NCBI GenBank assembly: GCA_001804165.1
Contig: MHFL01000009.1
Location: 26,558-32,077, forward strand
Direction of reading: 5' to 3'
DNA: 5,520 nt
DNA from: Omnitrophica bacterium RIFCSPLOWO2_01_FULL_45_10
GTDB lineage: Bacteria; Omnitrophota; Gorgyraeia; 2-01-FULL-45-10
Part shown: positions 1 to 5,520 of the stretch, piece after piece
How positions within the stretch are numbered: the first letter of the stretch is position 1
Layout: every line of letters begins with the position of its first letter
The notes under the pieces: model-generated
Seen by the model: the letters and a program-made list of their open reading frames with translations, nothing else
The model's database searches: none
What the model was told of the DNA's origin: nothing
Translations under genes and position numbers: made by a program

Positions 1-1
1 A

Positions 2-976
2 GTCTCGGCAGTCGAGAATATCAAAAGATACATGAAGCGCGGACAGATTATTGTATTGGAATCAACAACATATCCCGGCACGACAGAAGAGGTCATGCTC
101 CCGATATTGGAATCTACGGGCTTAAGGGAAGGAAAGGATTTTTATCTTGGATTTTCTCCGGAGAGAATAGACCCCGGGAATGAGAAGTATAAAACAGAGA
201 ACACCCCAAAGATCATAGGCGGCATATCGAAAGATTCGACGGATATCGCTAAAGTTTTATATGAGCAGGTGATAGAGAATGTCGTCCCCGTATCGTCGAG
301 CAAGGTCGCGGAGATGGTGAAATTATTGGAGAATACCTTTAGAATAGTAAACATCGGCCTCGTGAACGAGATAATGCTCATGTGTGATAAACTAAGGATA
401 AACGTATGGGAAGTCATAGATGCCGCGAAGACCAAACCATACGGCTTTATGCCATTCTATCCCGGGCCGGGCGTAGGCGGCCACTGTATTCCAATAGATC
501 CCATATATCTTTCCTGGAAGGCGAGGGGGCATGGATTCGAGGCGCGCTTTATAGATTTGGCGTCGCATGTTAATTCGCAGATGCCGCACTATGTGATCGA
601 TAAGATAATAAGCGGATTGAATAAGCATAAAAAGCCGCTGAAGGGCTCCGAAGTCTTAATCGTAGGCGTTGCTTATAAAAAAGATGTCAAGGATTTACGC
701 GAATCGCCTGCCCTGGAGATAATAAATATATTAATGGAAAAGGGCGCCCGGATCTCTTATTACGATCCATACCTGCCATATCTTAAGATGAACGACATCG
801 ATCTGAAATGTATTAAATTTGTCAAAAATTCATTTAACAAGGCGGATTGCGTTGTAATAACGACCGATCACTCGAATGTTGATTACGGGTTCATCGTGAG
901 TAACTCAAAATTGATAATCGATACTCGAAACGTGTTGAAAGATATAATTGACAGGAAGAGGATAGTAAGACTGTAG
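2..976 (+). CDS. wbpA: UDP-N-acetylglucosamine 6-dehydrogenase (WbpA/WbpO/TviB type), 5'-truncated by window edge
   Basis: A nucleotide-sugar dehydrogenase that oxidises C6 of a UDP-hexose with two NAD+ to the uronic acid, in the cytoplasm. The frame is open to the left edge, so the ATG at 32 is internal. About 324 residues are visible of a family length near 420-440, and the N-terminal NAD-binding Rossmann part is missing. Visible motifs, numbered from the ATG at 32: LESTTYPGTTEE (9-20), FSPERIDPG (41-49), the KLLENTFRIVN helix (97-107), and the catalytic-cysteine motif GPGVGGHCIPIDP with Cys at 152 (codon 485-487). The C-terminal UDP-binding domain follows, with VGVAYKKDVKDLRESPA (211-227), YYDPYLP and IIDTRNV. 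ESTTYPGTTEE together with YGFMPFYPGPGVGGHC is typical of the UDP-GlcNAc/GalNAc branch rather than UDP-glucose dehydrogenase (Ugd). The adjacent 4-epimerase fits a TviB/TviC-like pair. Family assignment is firm; the exact substrate is inferred. Confidence 0.92.
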   Translation, partial: VSAVENIKRYMKRGQIIVLESTTYPGTTEEVMLPILESTGLREGKDFYLGFSPERIDPGNEKYKTENTPKIIGGISKDSTDIAKVLYEQVIENVVPVSSSKVAEMVKLLENTFRIVNIGLVNEIMLMCDKLRINVWEVIDAAKTKPYGFMPFYPGPGVGGHCIPIDPIYLSWKARGHGFEARFIDLASHVNSQMPHYVIDKIISGLNKHKKPLKGSEVLIVGVAYKKDVKDLRESPALEIINILMEKGARISYYDPYLPYLKMNDIDLKCIKFVKNSFNKADCVVITTDHSNVDYGFIVSNSKLIIDTRNVLKDIIDRKRIVRL

Positions 977-994
977 AAACCAATCTGCGCACAA

Positions 995-1024
995 ATGTAG
1001 GGCACCCTTAAGGGTGCCCTACAT
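995..1024. repeat. Perfect 30-bp palindrome (hairpin); possible terminator or dispersed repeat
   Basis: ATGTAGGGCACCC at 995-1007 and GGGTGCCCTACAT at 1012-1024 are perfect inverted complements around TTAA, so RNA would form a 13-bp GC-rich stem with a four-base loop. It lies in the 76-nt gap between the dehydrogenase stop and the epimerase start. A run of five T occurs at 1029-1033, but it begins four bases after the stem and is short, so rho-independent termination is possible but not convincing. The strand-symmetric form also fits a mobile palindromic repeat or an mRNA-processing or attenuation hairpin. Confidence 0.85.
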
Positions 1025-1042
1025 AAAGTTTTTAGGCAAAAC

Positions 1043-1046
1043 GGAG
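1043..1046 (+). promoter_or_regulatory. Shine-Dalgarno site for the 4-epimerase
   Basis: GGAG lies six bases before the ATG at 1053. It supports that start over an in-frame GTG at 1014, which lies inside the palindrome and would add 13 residues with no family similarity ahead of the conserved Rossmann start. Confidence 0.7.
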
Positions 1047-1052
1047 ACTGAT

Positions 1053-1988
1053 ATGCCACTGTACTTAGTCACAGGCGGGGCAGGATTCATCGGCTCGAAT
1101 ATTGTCGAGGAATTAGTGAGGCGAGGCGAGAAGGTGAGAGTCCTCGATAATTTCATCACAGGCAAGAGAGAGAATATCGAGCCGTTTTTGGATAGAATAG
1201 AACTCATCGAAGGGGATATAAGAGACAAGAACGCCTTGAACGAGGCCTTAAAAGGCGTAGATTTCGTCCTACATCAGGCGGCTCTACGGTCTGTCGCCAA
1301 ATCGGTTGAGGACCCATTCTCAACTAATGATGTGAATATTTTCGGAACGCTCAACCTTTTAGTCGCCGCCAAAGAGCATAAGGTTAAGAGGGTGGTCTAC
1401 GCATCATCTAGTTCTGTATACGGCGACACAAAGAAGTTCCCTCAAAAAGAGACCGATCTTACGAAACCGATCTCACCCTACGGCGTCTCAAAACTGGCGG
1501 CGGAAAATTACTGCGTTACTTTTGCCAAGACGTTTGGTTTGGAGACCGTGTCTTTAAGATATTTCAACGTCTTCGGCCCAAGGCAGAATCCCGAATCCAA
1601 ATATTCTGCTGTCATTCCGATTTTCATTTTTAAGATGCTAAAAGGGGAAGCGCCAGTTGTTGAATGGGATGGAAAGCAATCCCGTGATTTCACTTATGTC
1701 GCGAATGTTGTAAAAGCAAATCTTAAAGCCTGCATCGTGCCGGGTATATCAGGCGAGGTCTTTAATATCGCCTGCGGCTCCACTACATCTGTTATTGATA
1801 TTGTAAATATACTTAATAAGACGCTGAAGACAAATATAAGGCCGGAATATGCTCCTAAGCGGCCTGGTGATGTTCGTAAATCCTACGCTGATATTCAGAA
1901 AATGAAGCGCATCTTGGCGATAGATAAGATTATCCAGTTCAAAATAGGAATTCATCACACCGCACGATGGTTCATAGAAGATAGATAA
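1053..1988 (+). CDS. wbpP: UDP-N-acetylglucosamine/UDP-glucose 4-epimerase, SDR family (WbpP/TviC/Gne type)
   Basis: An extended short-chain dehydrogenase that inverts C4 of a UDP-hexose (gluco to galacto) through a transient 4-keto intermediate with tightly bound NAD+. The 311-aa length is close to the family norm and the gene is complete. Visible motifs: [10 protein letters not shown] (7-16) with GxxGxxG, Asp at LDN (31-33), DIR (55-57), HQAA (74-77), YASSSSVYG (116-124), and the catalytic pair YGVSK with Tyr143 and Lys147. RYFNVFGPRQNP (169-180) followed by AVIPIF is the substrate-side signature typical of the WbpP/TviC group, which act on N-acetylated UDP-sugars. RDFTYV (211-216) and PGDVRKSYAD (271-280) complete the UDP-binding half. 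With the upstream dehydrogenase it would allow production of UDP-GalNAcA. The stop sits four bases before the next ATG, implying co-translation. Substrate preference cannot be fixed from sequence alone. Confidence 0.9.
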   Translation: MPLYLVTGGAGFIGSNIVEELVRRGEKVRVLDNFITGKRENIEPFLDRIELIEGDIRDKNALNEALKGVDFVLHQAALRSVAKSVEDPFSTNDVNIFGTLNLLVAAKEHKVKRVVYASSSSVYGDTKKFPQKETDLTKPISPYGVSKLAAENYCVTFAKTFGLETVSLRYFNVFGPRQNPESKYSAVIPIFIFKMLKGEAPVVEWDGKQSRDFTYVANVVKANLKACIVPGISGEVFNIACGSTTSVIDIVNILNKTLKTNIRPEYAPKRPGDVRKSYADIQKMKRILAIDKIIQFKIGIHHTARWFIEDR

Positions 1989-1992
1989 GAAT

Positions 1993-2586
1993 ATGCAATA
2001 CGATTTGTCTCTGAACATATTTACTCGGTTTCACAAACTGGATGTAAAAAAAATAATTATTTTAGCGCTGCTTTCTAGATTAATATTCGCGTGTATATAT
2101 GATGTTTTTGTATCAATAACGGGTAGCGATATTTTATTGCCTGACAGCGCATTCTATGCCACCATTGGCCGTTACATGTCGCTTTTTCTAAGCGGCTATG
2201 ATAAATATTCCATACCTGTACATGCGTTGCCGAAAGAACCGACGGAGCGCGCCCTTTTTTTGGATCTGTTGTCGAAAGATAATAAAGAATTTTTTCAATC
2301 AAAAAACGAAGGGATCATATTTTATTACATTGTGAGTATTTTATATGTAATTTTTGGTCCTTCCGTTATAGTTATCAGGATTTTTAATATCTGCATAAGT
2401 GTGTTGAGCACATATCTCATCTATAAGATAACTGATAAGAATTTCGGAGAACTCGCGGCAAAGATGTTCCTGGTGGTAGGCCTATTATTGCCCTCTCAAG
2501 TCATTTATTCTATAACATTATCAAGGGATATCTTAAGAGTATTCGCGGTTTATTTGATATTGTGGGTCCTTTATGGCAGAAAATAG
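1993..2586 (+). CDS. N-terminal half of a GT-C (GT39/RgtA-D-like) membrane glycosyltransferase; truncated or split
   Basis: A 197-aa multi-pass membrane protein that looks like the first half of a roughly 400-450-aa lipid-linked-sugar-dependent glycosyltransferase. Predicted segments: helix at about 20-42; an outer loop with PDSAFY (50-55), whose Asp is placed like the catalytic acidic residue of GT-C enzymes; helices at about 108-122, 124-145 and 154-174; SRD at 177-179; and a last helix at about 180-195. FYYIVSILYVIFG then RIFNICISVLSTYLIYKI is a pattern common in GT39-like proteins, where several more helices normally follow. Here the frame stops just after YGRK. The ATG at 1993 is four bases after the epimerase stop, without a strong Shine-Dalgarno site, so it is probably coupled. 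The last 14 bases overlap the next ORF. It may be a remnant, or one subunit of a split enzyme completed by the protein at 2880-3455. Fold call fairly sure; activity unknown. Confidence 0.7.
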   Translation: MQYDLSLNIFTRFHKLDVKKIIILALLSRLIFACIYDVFVSITGSDILLPDSAFYATIGRYMSLFLSGYDKYSIPVHALPKEPTERALFLDLLSKDNKEFFQSKNEGIIFYYIVSILYVIFGPSVIVIRIFNICISVLSTYLIYKITDKNFGELAAKMFLVVGLLLPSQVIYSITLSRDILRVFAVYLILWVLYGRK

Positions 2587-2896
2587 GATAAAAATAATCT
2601 TGATGGCAGTATTGTATATTTTAATATTCTGGCTGGGGTTTCGTTTGGGGGAATTTTGTAATAGTAAGCAGCCTGCGCAAATCGTATTACCATATTCCGA
2701 TCGCCCTGTGCTTCCGACACCGGGGACGTATTATATTGTGGAAACGAGTACTCATAAGACTCATCCCTCAGTAGAAATACATGAAGTATTTTCTGACCAC
2801 GTACTTATAAAATTTTTAACAGATAAGAATTTAAGGCCTCTTTTGAAATTAAAAAACATAAAGATTTATTCGCATATCGGTGAAAGAATATACTAG
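2573..2896 (+). CDS. Small membrane-anchored protein A, unknown family (paralogue of protein B)
   Basis: A 107-aa protein I do not recognise. A short basic start (MAENRIK) leads into one hydrophobic segment (about 8-24, IILMAVLYILIFWLGF), then GFRLGE, a proline-containing linker (31-51), and a conserved domain (53-107) with YYIVE, TH, SDH, IKF, LRPLLK and KNIKIYS and the final GERIY. The layout suggests an inner-membrane anchor with the C-terminal domain outside. It matches the protein encoded at 3442-3747 at about 31 of 55 residues over the C-terminal domain, plus the shared LIFW.GFRLGE anchor. Its start overlaps the preceding GT-C half by 14 bases and its end overlaps the next ORF by 17. 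Position right after a GT-C gene piece suggests an accessory or detached outer domain of the transferase; this is inference. The long open frame and conservation with B argue for a real gene. Confidence 0.7.
   Translation: MAENRIKIILMAVLYILIFWLGFRLGEFCNSKQPAQIVLPYSDRPVLPTPGTYYIVETSTHKTHPSVEIHEVFSDHVLIKFLTDKNLRPLLKLKNIKIYSHIGERIY
2622..2653 (+). repeat. Paralogous repeat copy 1 (within small protein A)
   Basis: This 32-base stretch encoding LIFWLGFRLGE matches 3497-3528 at 29 of 32 bases, counted by eye. It is the best-preserved DNA segment of the duplication that made proteins A and B. Confidence 0.75.
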
Positions 2897-3455
2897 GATA
2901 TATCCCACGAAAACCACGCGCTATATTTTACTATATATTGGCATAGGTGTGATTGCGTTTAGTTTTTTGCTTTCATCGGGATTATTTTCTGATTTCTTAG
3001 CAAGCAGTTTTAAAAAAATTGAGTCAGGGATACTGTATATCGCATCCTATCATCTTAATATATTTAACACATACCCGGCCGCAAGGCGAACCTTTATTTT
3101 TCAGGAGACCGGATATACAGAATTGTTTAATAGAGGCCTGGTCCCGATAGCATTTTTTAATTTGATACTAAATGGCATGTTGAATATTCTGTTTCAGCCT
3201 TTGATGTTGTGCATTTTTACACCGCAGGTTATTTTGAATTTTATTTTATTTCCATTTTTCCTATACGGAGTTTTCGTGCATTTCAGGAGGATACCCATAA
3301 TGATATTTTTTTTCCTGGCATACGGCATTTATATTGGAATATCTGATTCTGTCTTGGAGGCGCTTATAAGACATAGAATGCCGTGCGACATGATCTATCT
3401 GTCAATAGGGATAGCGGGCATGTTAAGATGGTTTGAGAGATATGGTATACGCTGA
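2880..3455 (+). CDS. C-terminal half of a GT-C-like membrane glycosyltransferase; truncated or split
   Basis: A 191-aa membrane protein beginning at GTG 2880; an in-frame TAA at 2859-2861 limits any longer start. There is no clear Shine-Dalgarno site, and the start overlaps the 17 last bases of protein A, so expression would need coupling or re-initiation. Likely helices: about 15-37, 88-108, 112-134, 137-155 and 171-183. A loop at 64-87 contains TYPAARRTF and ETGYTELFNRGL. ILFQPL (103-108) and a final E-ALIRHRMP (160-168) before the last helix resemble the C-terminal end of GT39-like and related membrane glycosyltransferases, where a conserved RHR-type motif precedes the last helix. No N-terminal catalytic loop is present. 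It therefore looks complementary to the 197-aa ORF at 1993-2586, from which it is separated by protein A. It could be a remnant or the second chain of a split enzyme. Confidence 0.62.
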   Translation: MKEYTRIYPTKTTRYILLYIGIGVIAFSFLLSSGLFSDFLASSFKKIESGILYIASYHLNIFNTYPAARRTFIFQETGYTELFNRGLVPIAFFNLILNGMLNILFQPLMLCIFTPQVILNFILFPFFLYGVFVHFRRIPIMIFFFLAYGIYIGISDSVLEALIRHRMPCDMIYLSIGIAGMLRWFERYGIR

Positions 3456-3747
3456 AAAAATAAAAAAAATTATATTGTTAGTGTCGGTTTACACACTAAT
3501 ATTCTGGGTGGGGTTTCGTTTAGGCGAAATCTATAATAGAAGCAGTAAGAGACCGGCTCCTAGACCTGCCCCGAGAATATTTTATATTGTCGAACGGCAT
3601 GCTGACGCGACTCATTCTTGGGTTGACATAAATTCAGCAGGTGTCGATCATATGTTTATTAAATTTTTCTTGAATAAAGATTTGAGACCTCTTTTAAAAT
3701 ATAAAAATATAAAAATTTATTCTTCCAGAGGCGTCCGGATATATTAG
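3442..3747 (+). CDS. Small membrane-anchored protein B, unknown family (paralogue of protein A)
   Basis: A protein of about 101 aa from ATG 3442; a TTG at 3433 would add three residues. I prefer the ATG because it gives a 14-base overlap with the preceding GT-C half, the same as protein A has with its own upstream partner, and matches A's start (MVYAEKIKK against MAENRIK). One hydrophobic segment at about 9-25 leads into GFRLGE, a basic proline-rich linker with RPAPRPAPR (37-45), then the domain at 47-101 with FYIVE, TH, VDH, IKF, LRPLLK, KNIKIYS and GVRIY. Function unknown. Like A it directly follows a GT-C protein segment, so a role with the membrane transferase is plausible. The stop is 12 bases before the next gene. 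The 3' end is extremely AT-rich. Confidence 0.7.
   Translation: MVYAEKIKKIILLVSVYTLIFWVGFRLGEIYNRSSKRPAPRPAPRIFYIVERHADATHSWVDINSAGVDHMFIKFFLNKDLRPLLKYKNIKIYSSRGVRIY
3497..3528 (+). repeat. Paralogous repeat copy 2 (within small protein B)
   Basis: Partner of 2622-2653, with 29 of 32 bases identical, encoding LIFWVGFRLGE. Two of the three differences are silent (the Leu and Gly codons); the third changes Leu to Val. Confidence 0.75.
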
Positions 3748-3759
3748 GCACAGCAAGCC

Positions 3760-5160
3760 ATGGGCAAGATAGGCATTAAATTTAAGATTTTTTTGACAGT
3801 CCTTTTAGTGTATCTATTTTATATCGCGCCAGAATATCTTACGGCAAATACTACACGCTACATCATTTTGACGAAGTCGATAGTCGAAGATAAGGTTTTT
3901 TATATAGATAAATATCACGAATTAACACGAGACAAAGGTTTTTACGAGGGGCGTTGTTATATAGGCGCTGCGCCCGGTTTAAGTTTTATGGCTATCCCTC
4001 TCTACCTTATTGTAAGGCCTTTAGTTGTCAGCTTGCCGGCAGCCGTTTACCAAGATTTAGGATTTAATATTTTGAATATATTCTGTACATTATTTTTGTC
4101 TATCTTGCCCGGCGCGGCGATCTCCGTTTTATTATATGGCATCTTGCAGCAATTTGACCTCAAGAAGAAAGAACGGTTATTAATAGTATTCACATCGGCA
4201 TTTGGCACAATACTATTTTATTATTCCACAAGATTTACGGCGCATTCGGCTGGCGCTTTTTTGCTATTCAGCGGTTTTTACATATTGTTAAAAGACAAAT
4301 CTTCTCCGAGCAAGAGATATTTGCTGTTTTTCGCCGGTCTTTGTTTAGGTCTGGCAGTGCTCGTTGAATATACGCTGATTATAGGATCGGTTTTATGTCT
4401 GATCTACTCCATCTTTAATTTTAAGAAACAAACGGCCTCAAAATATCTCTTTCTGGTCAGCGGTTTAGTTTTGCCCGCATTTATTTATATGTATTACCAT
4501 TATAAATGTTTTGAAAATCCGTTTGCTCTCGGTACAGCATACAGCGAGATGATAGGGCCTGTGCCGCTGGTTGTCCCATCGCCTAAAATTATATTTGAGC
4601 TTCTTTTCGGTTTTTATAGAGGTATCTTTACATACATGCCTATTCTACTTTTATCCATTTATGGAATTATTATTTTTTTCAGGCATCCCAAAAAAGAACA
4701 TTTGTCCGAAATGGCCTTTGTCATCCTTTTTTTCTCATTCATCTTCCTTACAATAGCGGTATTCGCGAGTAAATTATGGCCGTGGGGCGGGGATTTTGGT
4801 CCAAGGTTTTTCGTATGCGTCATTCCCTTCTTGATGATTCCGATCGCTTTTGCCTGCAGGGCGATTGAGTACAAGATGATTTTCGGCATCGCGGCGATAT
4901 CGATATTTATAAATTGGTGCGGGGTCCAATATGGCGACGCCGACAGCGCGCTTACAAATATTGGACTTTTTCTTTTTGGAGGGCTGAATTCTAATATAGC
5001 TGAATGGTCCTATAAATTGGTGAATACGTATATTCGAAAACTAAACGTTATAACACATTTCTCGCCGTTTGCAGGATTCATCGTTCTCGTTGCTCTCATA
5101 TATTTAATATGGAGAAGCGAGATCGACGACACAATGCGAGCGCAGTTCTCTGGAGAGTGA
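3760..5160 (+). CDS. Multi-pass GT-C-type membrane glycosyltransferase (GT39/ArnT-like), intact
   Basis: A 466-aa integral membrane protein with roughly ten or more hydrophobic segments. It probably transfers a sugar from a polyprenyl-phosphate donor on the outer face of the inner membrane. Motifs: first helix (about 7-24); first outer loop with NTTRYIILTKSIVED (30-44), FYID (47-50), TRD (56-58) and GAAPGLSFMAIPLY (69-82); YYSTRFTAHSAGAF (154-167); LAVLVEY (198-204); YYHYKCFENPF (245-255); FGFYRGIFTYMP (283-294); and WPWGGDFGPRF (340-350). The order TRY..., APG...P, STRFTAHS, FGFYRGIF and GGDFGPRF is a pattern I associate with large, mostly uncharacterised bacterial GT39/ArnT-like proteins. 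Sugar and acceptor cannot be told. ATG 3760 is 12 bases after protein B's stop and has only a weak Shine-Dalgarno-like sequence. A soluble tail follows the last helix (about 437-451). Unlike the preceding GT-C halves it is unbroken. Confidence 0.72.
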   Translation: MGKIGIKFKIFLTVLLVYLFYIAPEYLTANTTRYIILTKSIVEDKVFYIDKYHELTRDKGFYEGRCYIGAAPGLSFMAIPLYLIVRPLVVSLPAAVYQDLGFNILNIFCTLFLSILPGAAISVLLYGILQQFDLKKKERLLIVFTSAFGTILFYYSTRFTAHSAGAFLLFSGFYILLKDKSSPSKRYLLFFAGLCLGLAVLVEYTLIIGSVLCLIYSIFNFKKQTASKYLFLVSGLVLPAFIYMYYHYKCFENPFALGTAYSEMIGPVPLVVPSPKIIFELLFGFYRGIFTYMPILLLSIYGIIIFFRHPKKEHLSEMAFVILFFSFIFLTIAVFASKLWPWGGDFGPRFFVCVIPFLMIPIAFACRAIEYKMIFGIAAISIFINWCGVQYGDADSALTNIGLFLFGGLNSNIAEWSYKLVNTYIRKLNVITHFSPFAGFIVLVALIYLIWRSEIDDTMRAQFSGE

Positions 5161-5193
5161 ATACGATAACCGGCAGATAGATAACGATTAGAC

Positions 5194-5198
5194 AGAGG
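5194..5198 (+). promoter_or_regulatory. Shine-Dalgarno site for the UXS-family gene
   Basis: AGAGG lies nine bases before ATG 5208, in a 47-base gap after the GT-C stop. It is one of the two clearest ribosome sites in the window. It could pair weakly with ATAACC at 5166-5171 through GGTTAT at 5197-5202, but that six-base stem with a 25-base loop is not convincing. Confidence 0.65.
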
Positions 5199-5207
5199 TT
5201 ATTTTAC

Positions 5208-5520
5208 ATGCGAAAGAAGATATTTCTTATAACAGGCGGAGCGGGTTTCATAGGGTCGCATTTATGCTATTATCTATTAGAAAATGGATTTTTTGTAATC
5301 TGTATCGATAATCTTATTACGGGTTCAGTTGATAATATTAGAGGGCTTCTGAAAAGCAAAGATTTCAGATTTATGAAGCACGACGTCACGAAATATATAC
5401 GAGTAAAAGACGGCATTGACTACGTTTTGCATTTTGCGTCACCGGCAAGCCCGGTAGATTATTTGAGATATCCAATCAAGACGCTTAAAGTTGGTTCATT
5501 GGGAACCCACAACGCGTTGG
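5208..5520 (+). CDS. uxs: UDP-glucuronate decarboxylase / UDP-xylose synthase family (UXS), 3'-truncated by window edge
   Basis: The first 104 codons of an extended SDR enzyme. The family oxidises C4 of UDP-glucuronate with bound NAD+, decarboxylates it and reduces it again to give UDP-xylose in the cytoplasm. Visible: [12 protein letters not shown] (7-18) with GxxGxxG, Asp34 in IDN for NAD ribose binding, TGSVDNI (38-44), HDV (58-60), [12 protein letters not shown] (75-86) and [14 protein letters not shown] (89-102). The ASPASP and KTLKVG/GTHN signatures are diagnostic of the UXS group against dTDP-glucose dehydratases and 4-epimerases. The catalytic YxxxK lies beyond the edge. The family length is about 310-320, so roughly two thirds is missing. 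No UDP-glucose dehydrogenase of the UDP-glucose type is visible nearby; the substrate could be UDP-GlcA made elsewhere or the product of the upstream dehydrogenase. Confidence 0.88.
   Translation, partial: MRKKIFLITGGAGFIGSHLCYYLLENGFFVICIDNLITGSVDNIRGLLKSKDFRFMKHDVTKYIRVKDGIDYVLHFASPASPVDYLRYPIKTLKVGSLGTHNAL

Noticed and set aside
142..628. Minus-strand open frames under the dehydrogenase gene
   Set aside because: They are antisense to a strongly conserved enzyme, their translations resemble nothing I know, and no ribosome sites are evident.
1014..1052. Longer N-terminus for the 4-epimerase from GTG 1014
   Set aside because: The start would lie in the palindrome arm and adds 13 residues unlike the family, while ATG 1053 has GGAG at good spacing and puts the Rossmann motif at residue 7 as usual.
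2910..2930. Shared KTTRYI / NTTRYI near the N-termini of the 191-aa ORF and the 466-aa protein
   Set aside because: Only TTRYI is identical, the codons differ at most third positions, and the flanks do not align; too short to claim a shared origin.
3793..3820. Promoter-like TTGACA at 3793-3798 with TATTTT 16 bases downstream
   Set aside because: It lies inside the first transmembrane helix codons of the 466-aa gene, in AT-rich coding DNA, with no gene start suitably placed downstream; a chance match is likely.
4571..4889. Short open frames overlapping the 466-aa membrane protein on both strands
   Set aside because: They lie within the conserved FGFYRGIF to GGDFGPRF region of the GT-C gene and are explained as shadows of its hydrophobic codons.
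5166..5202. ATAACC ... GGTTAT inverted repeat that could mask the UXS ribosome site
   Set aside because: Six base pairs with a 25-base loop is weak and expected by chance in AT-rich spacer; no riboswitch-like structure is visible.

Overview
The window is a stretch of a bacterial surface-polysaccharide (O-antigen or capsule-like) gene cluster. All genes read on the + strand, are tightly packed, and look like one operon. Codon use is AT-leaning with many ATA codons. Gene content (nucleotide-sugar enzymes beside unassigned GT-C membrane proteins) resembles clusters in uncultivated Gram-negative-type lineages such as Candidatus Omnitrophota. That lineage guess is an impression with low confidence; the sequence holds no taxonomic marker.

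Left part (1-1988): the C-terminal three quarters of a UDP-N-acetylglucosamine 6-dehydrogenase (WbpA/WbpO/TviB type) run off the left edge. A perfect 30-bp palindrome follows, and then a complete 311-aa SDR-family UDP-sugar 4-epimerase of the WbpP/TviC type. This pair resembles the one that makes UDP-GalNAcA or UDP-GlcNAcA in Vi-antigen and O-antigen pathways.

Middle part (1993-3747): this is the unusual section. Four short, mutually overlapping ORFs lie in the order [N-terminal half of a GT-C membrane glycosyltransferase, 197 aa] - [small protein A, 107 aa] - [C-terminal half of a GT-C-like membrane protein, 191 aa] - [small protein B, about 101 aa]. A and B are clear paralogues of a family I do not recognise: one N-terminal membrane anchor and a conserved domain ending in KNIKIYS..G.RIY. 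Both GT-C/small junctions have a 14-nt overlap in the same frame relation. This suggests either a GT-C gene split by a copy of its small neighbour, or a duplicated GT-C/small-protein pair whose two GT-C copies lost complementary halves. The section is visibly more AT-rich than its flanks.

Right part (3760-5520): an intact 466-aa multi-pass GT-C-type membrane protein, probably a polyprenyl-phosphate-sugar-dependent glycosyltransferase. After it comes the first 104 codons of a UDP-glucuronate decarboxylase (UXS) family enzyme, which runs off the right edge. The soluble enzymes would supply activated uronic acid, galacto-configured and possibly xylo-configured sugars in the cytoplasm. The GT-C proteins would use lipid-linked sugars at the membrane.
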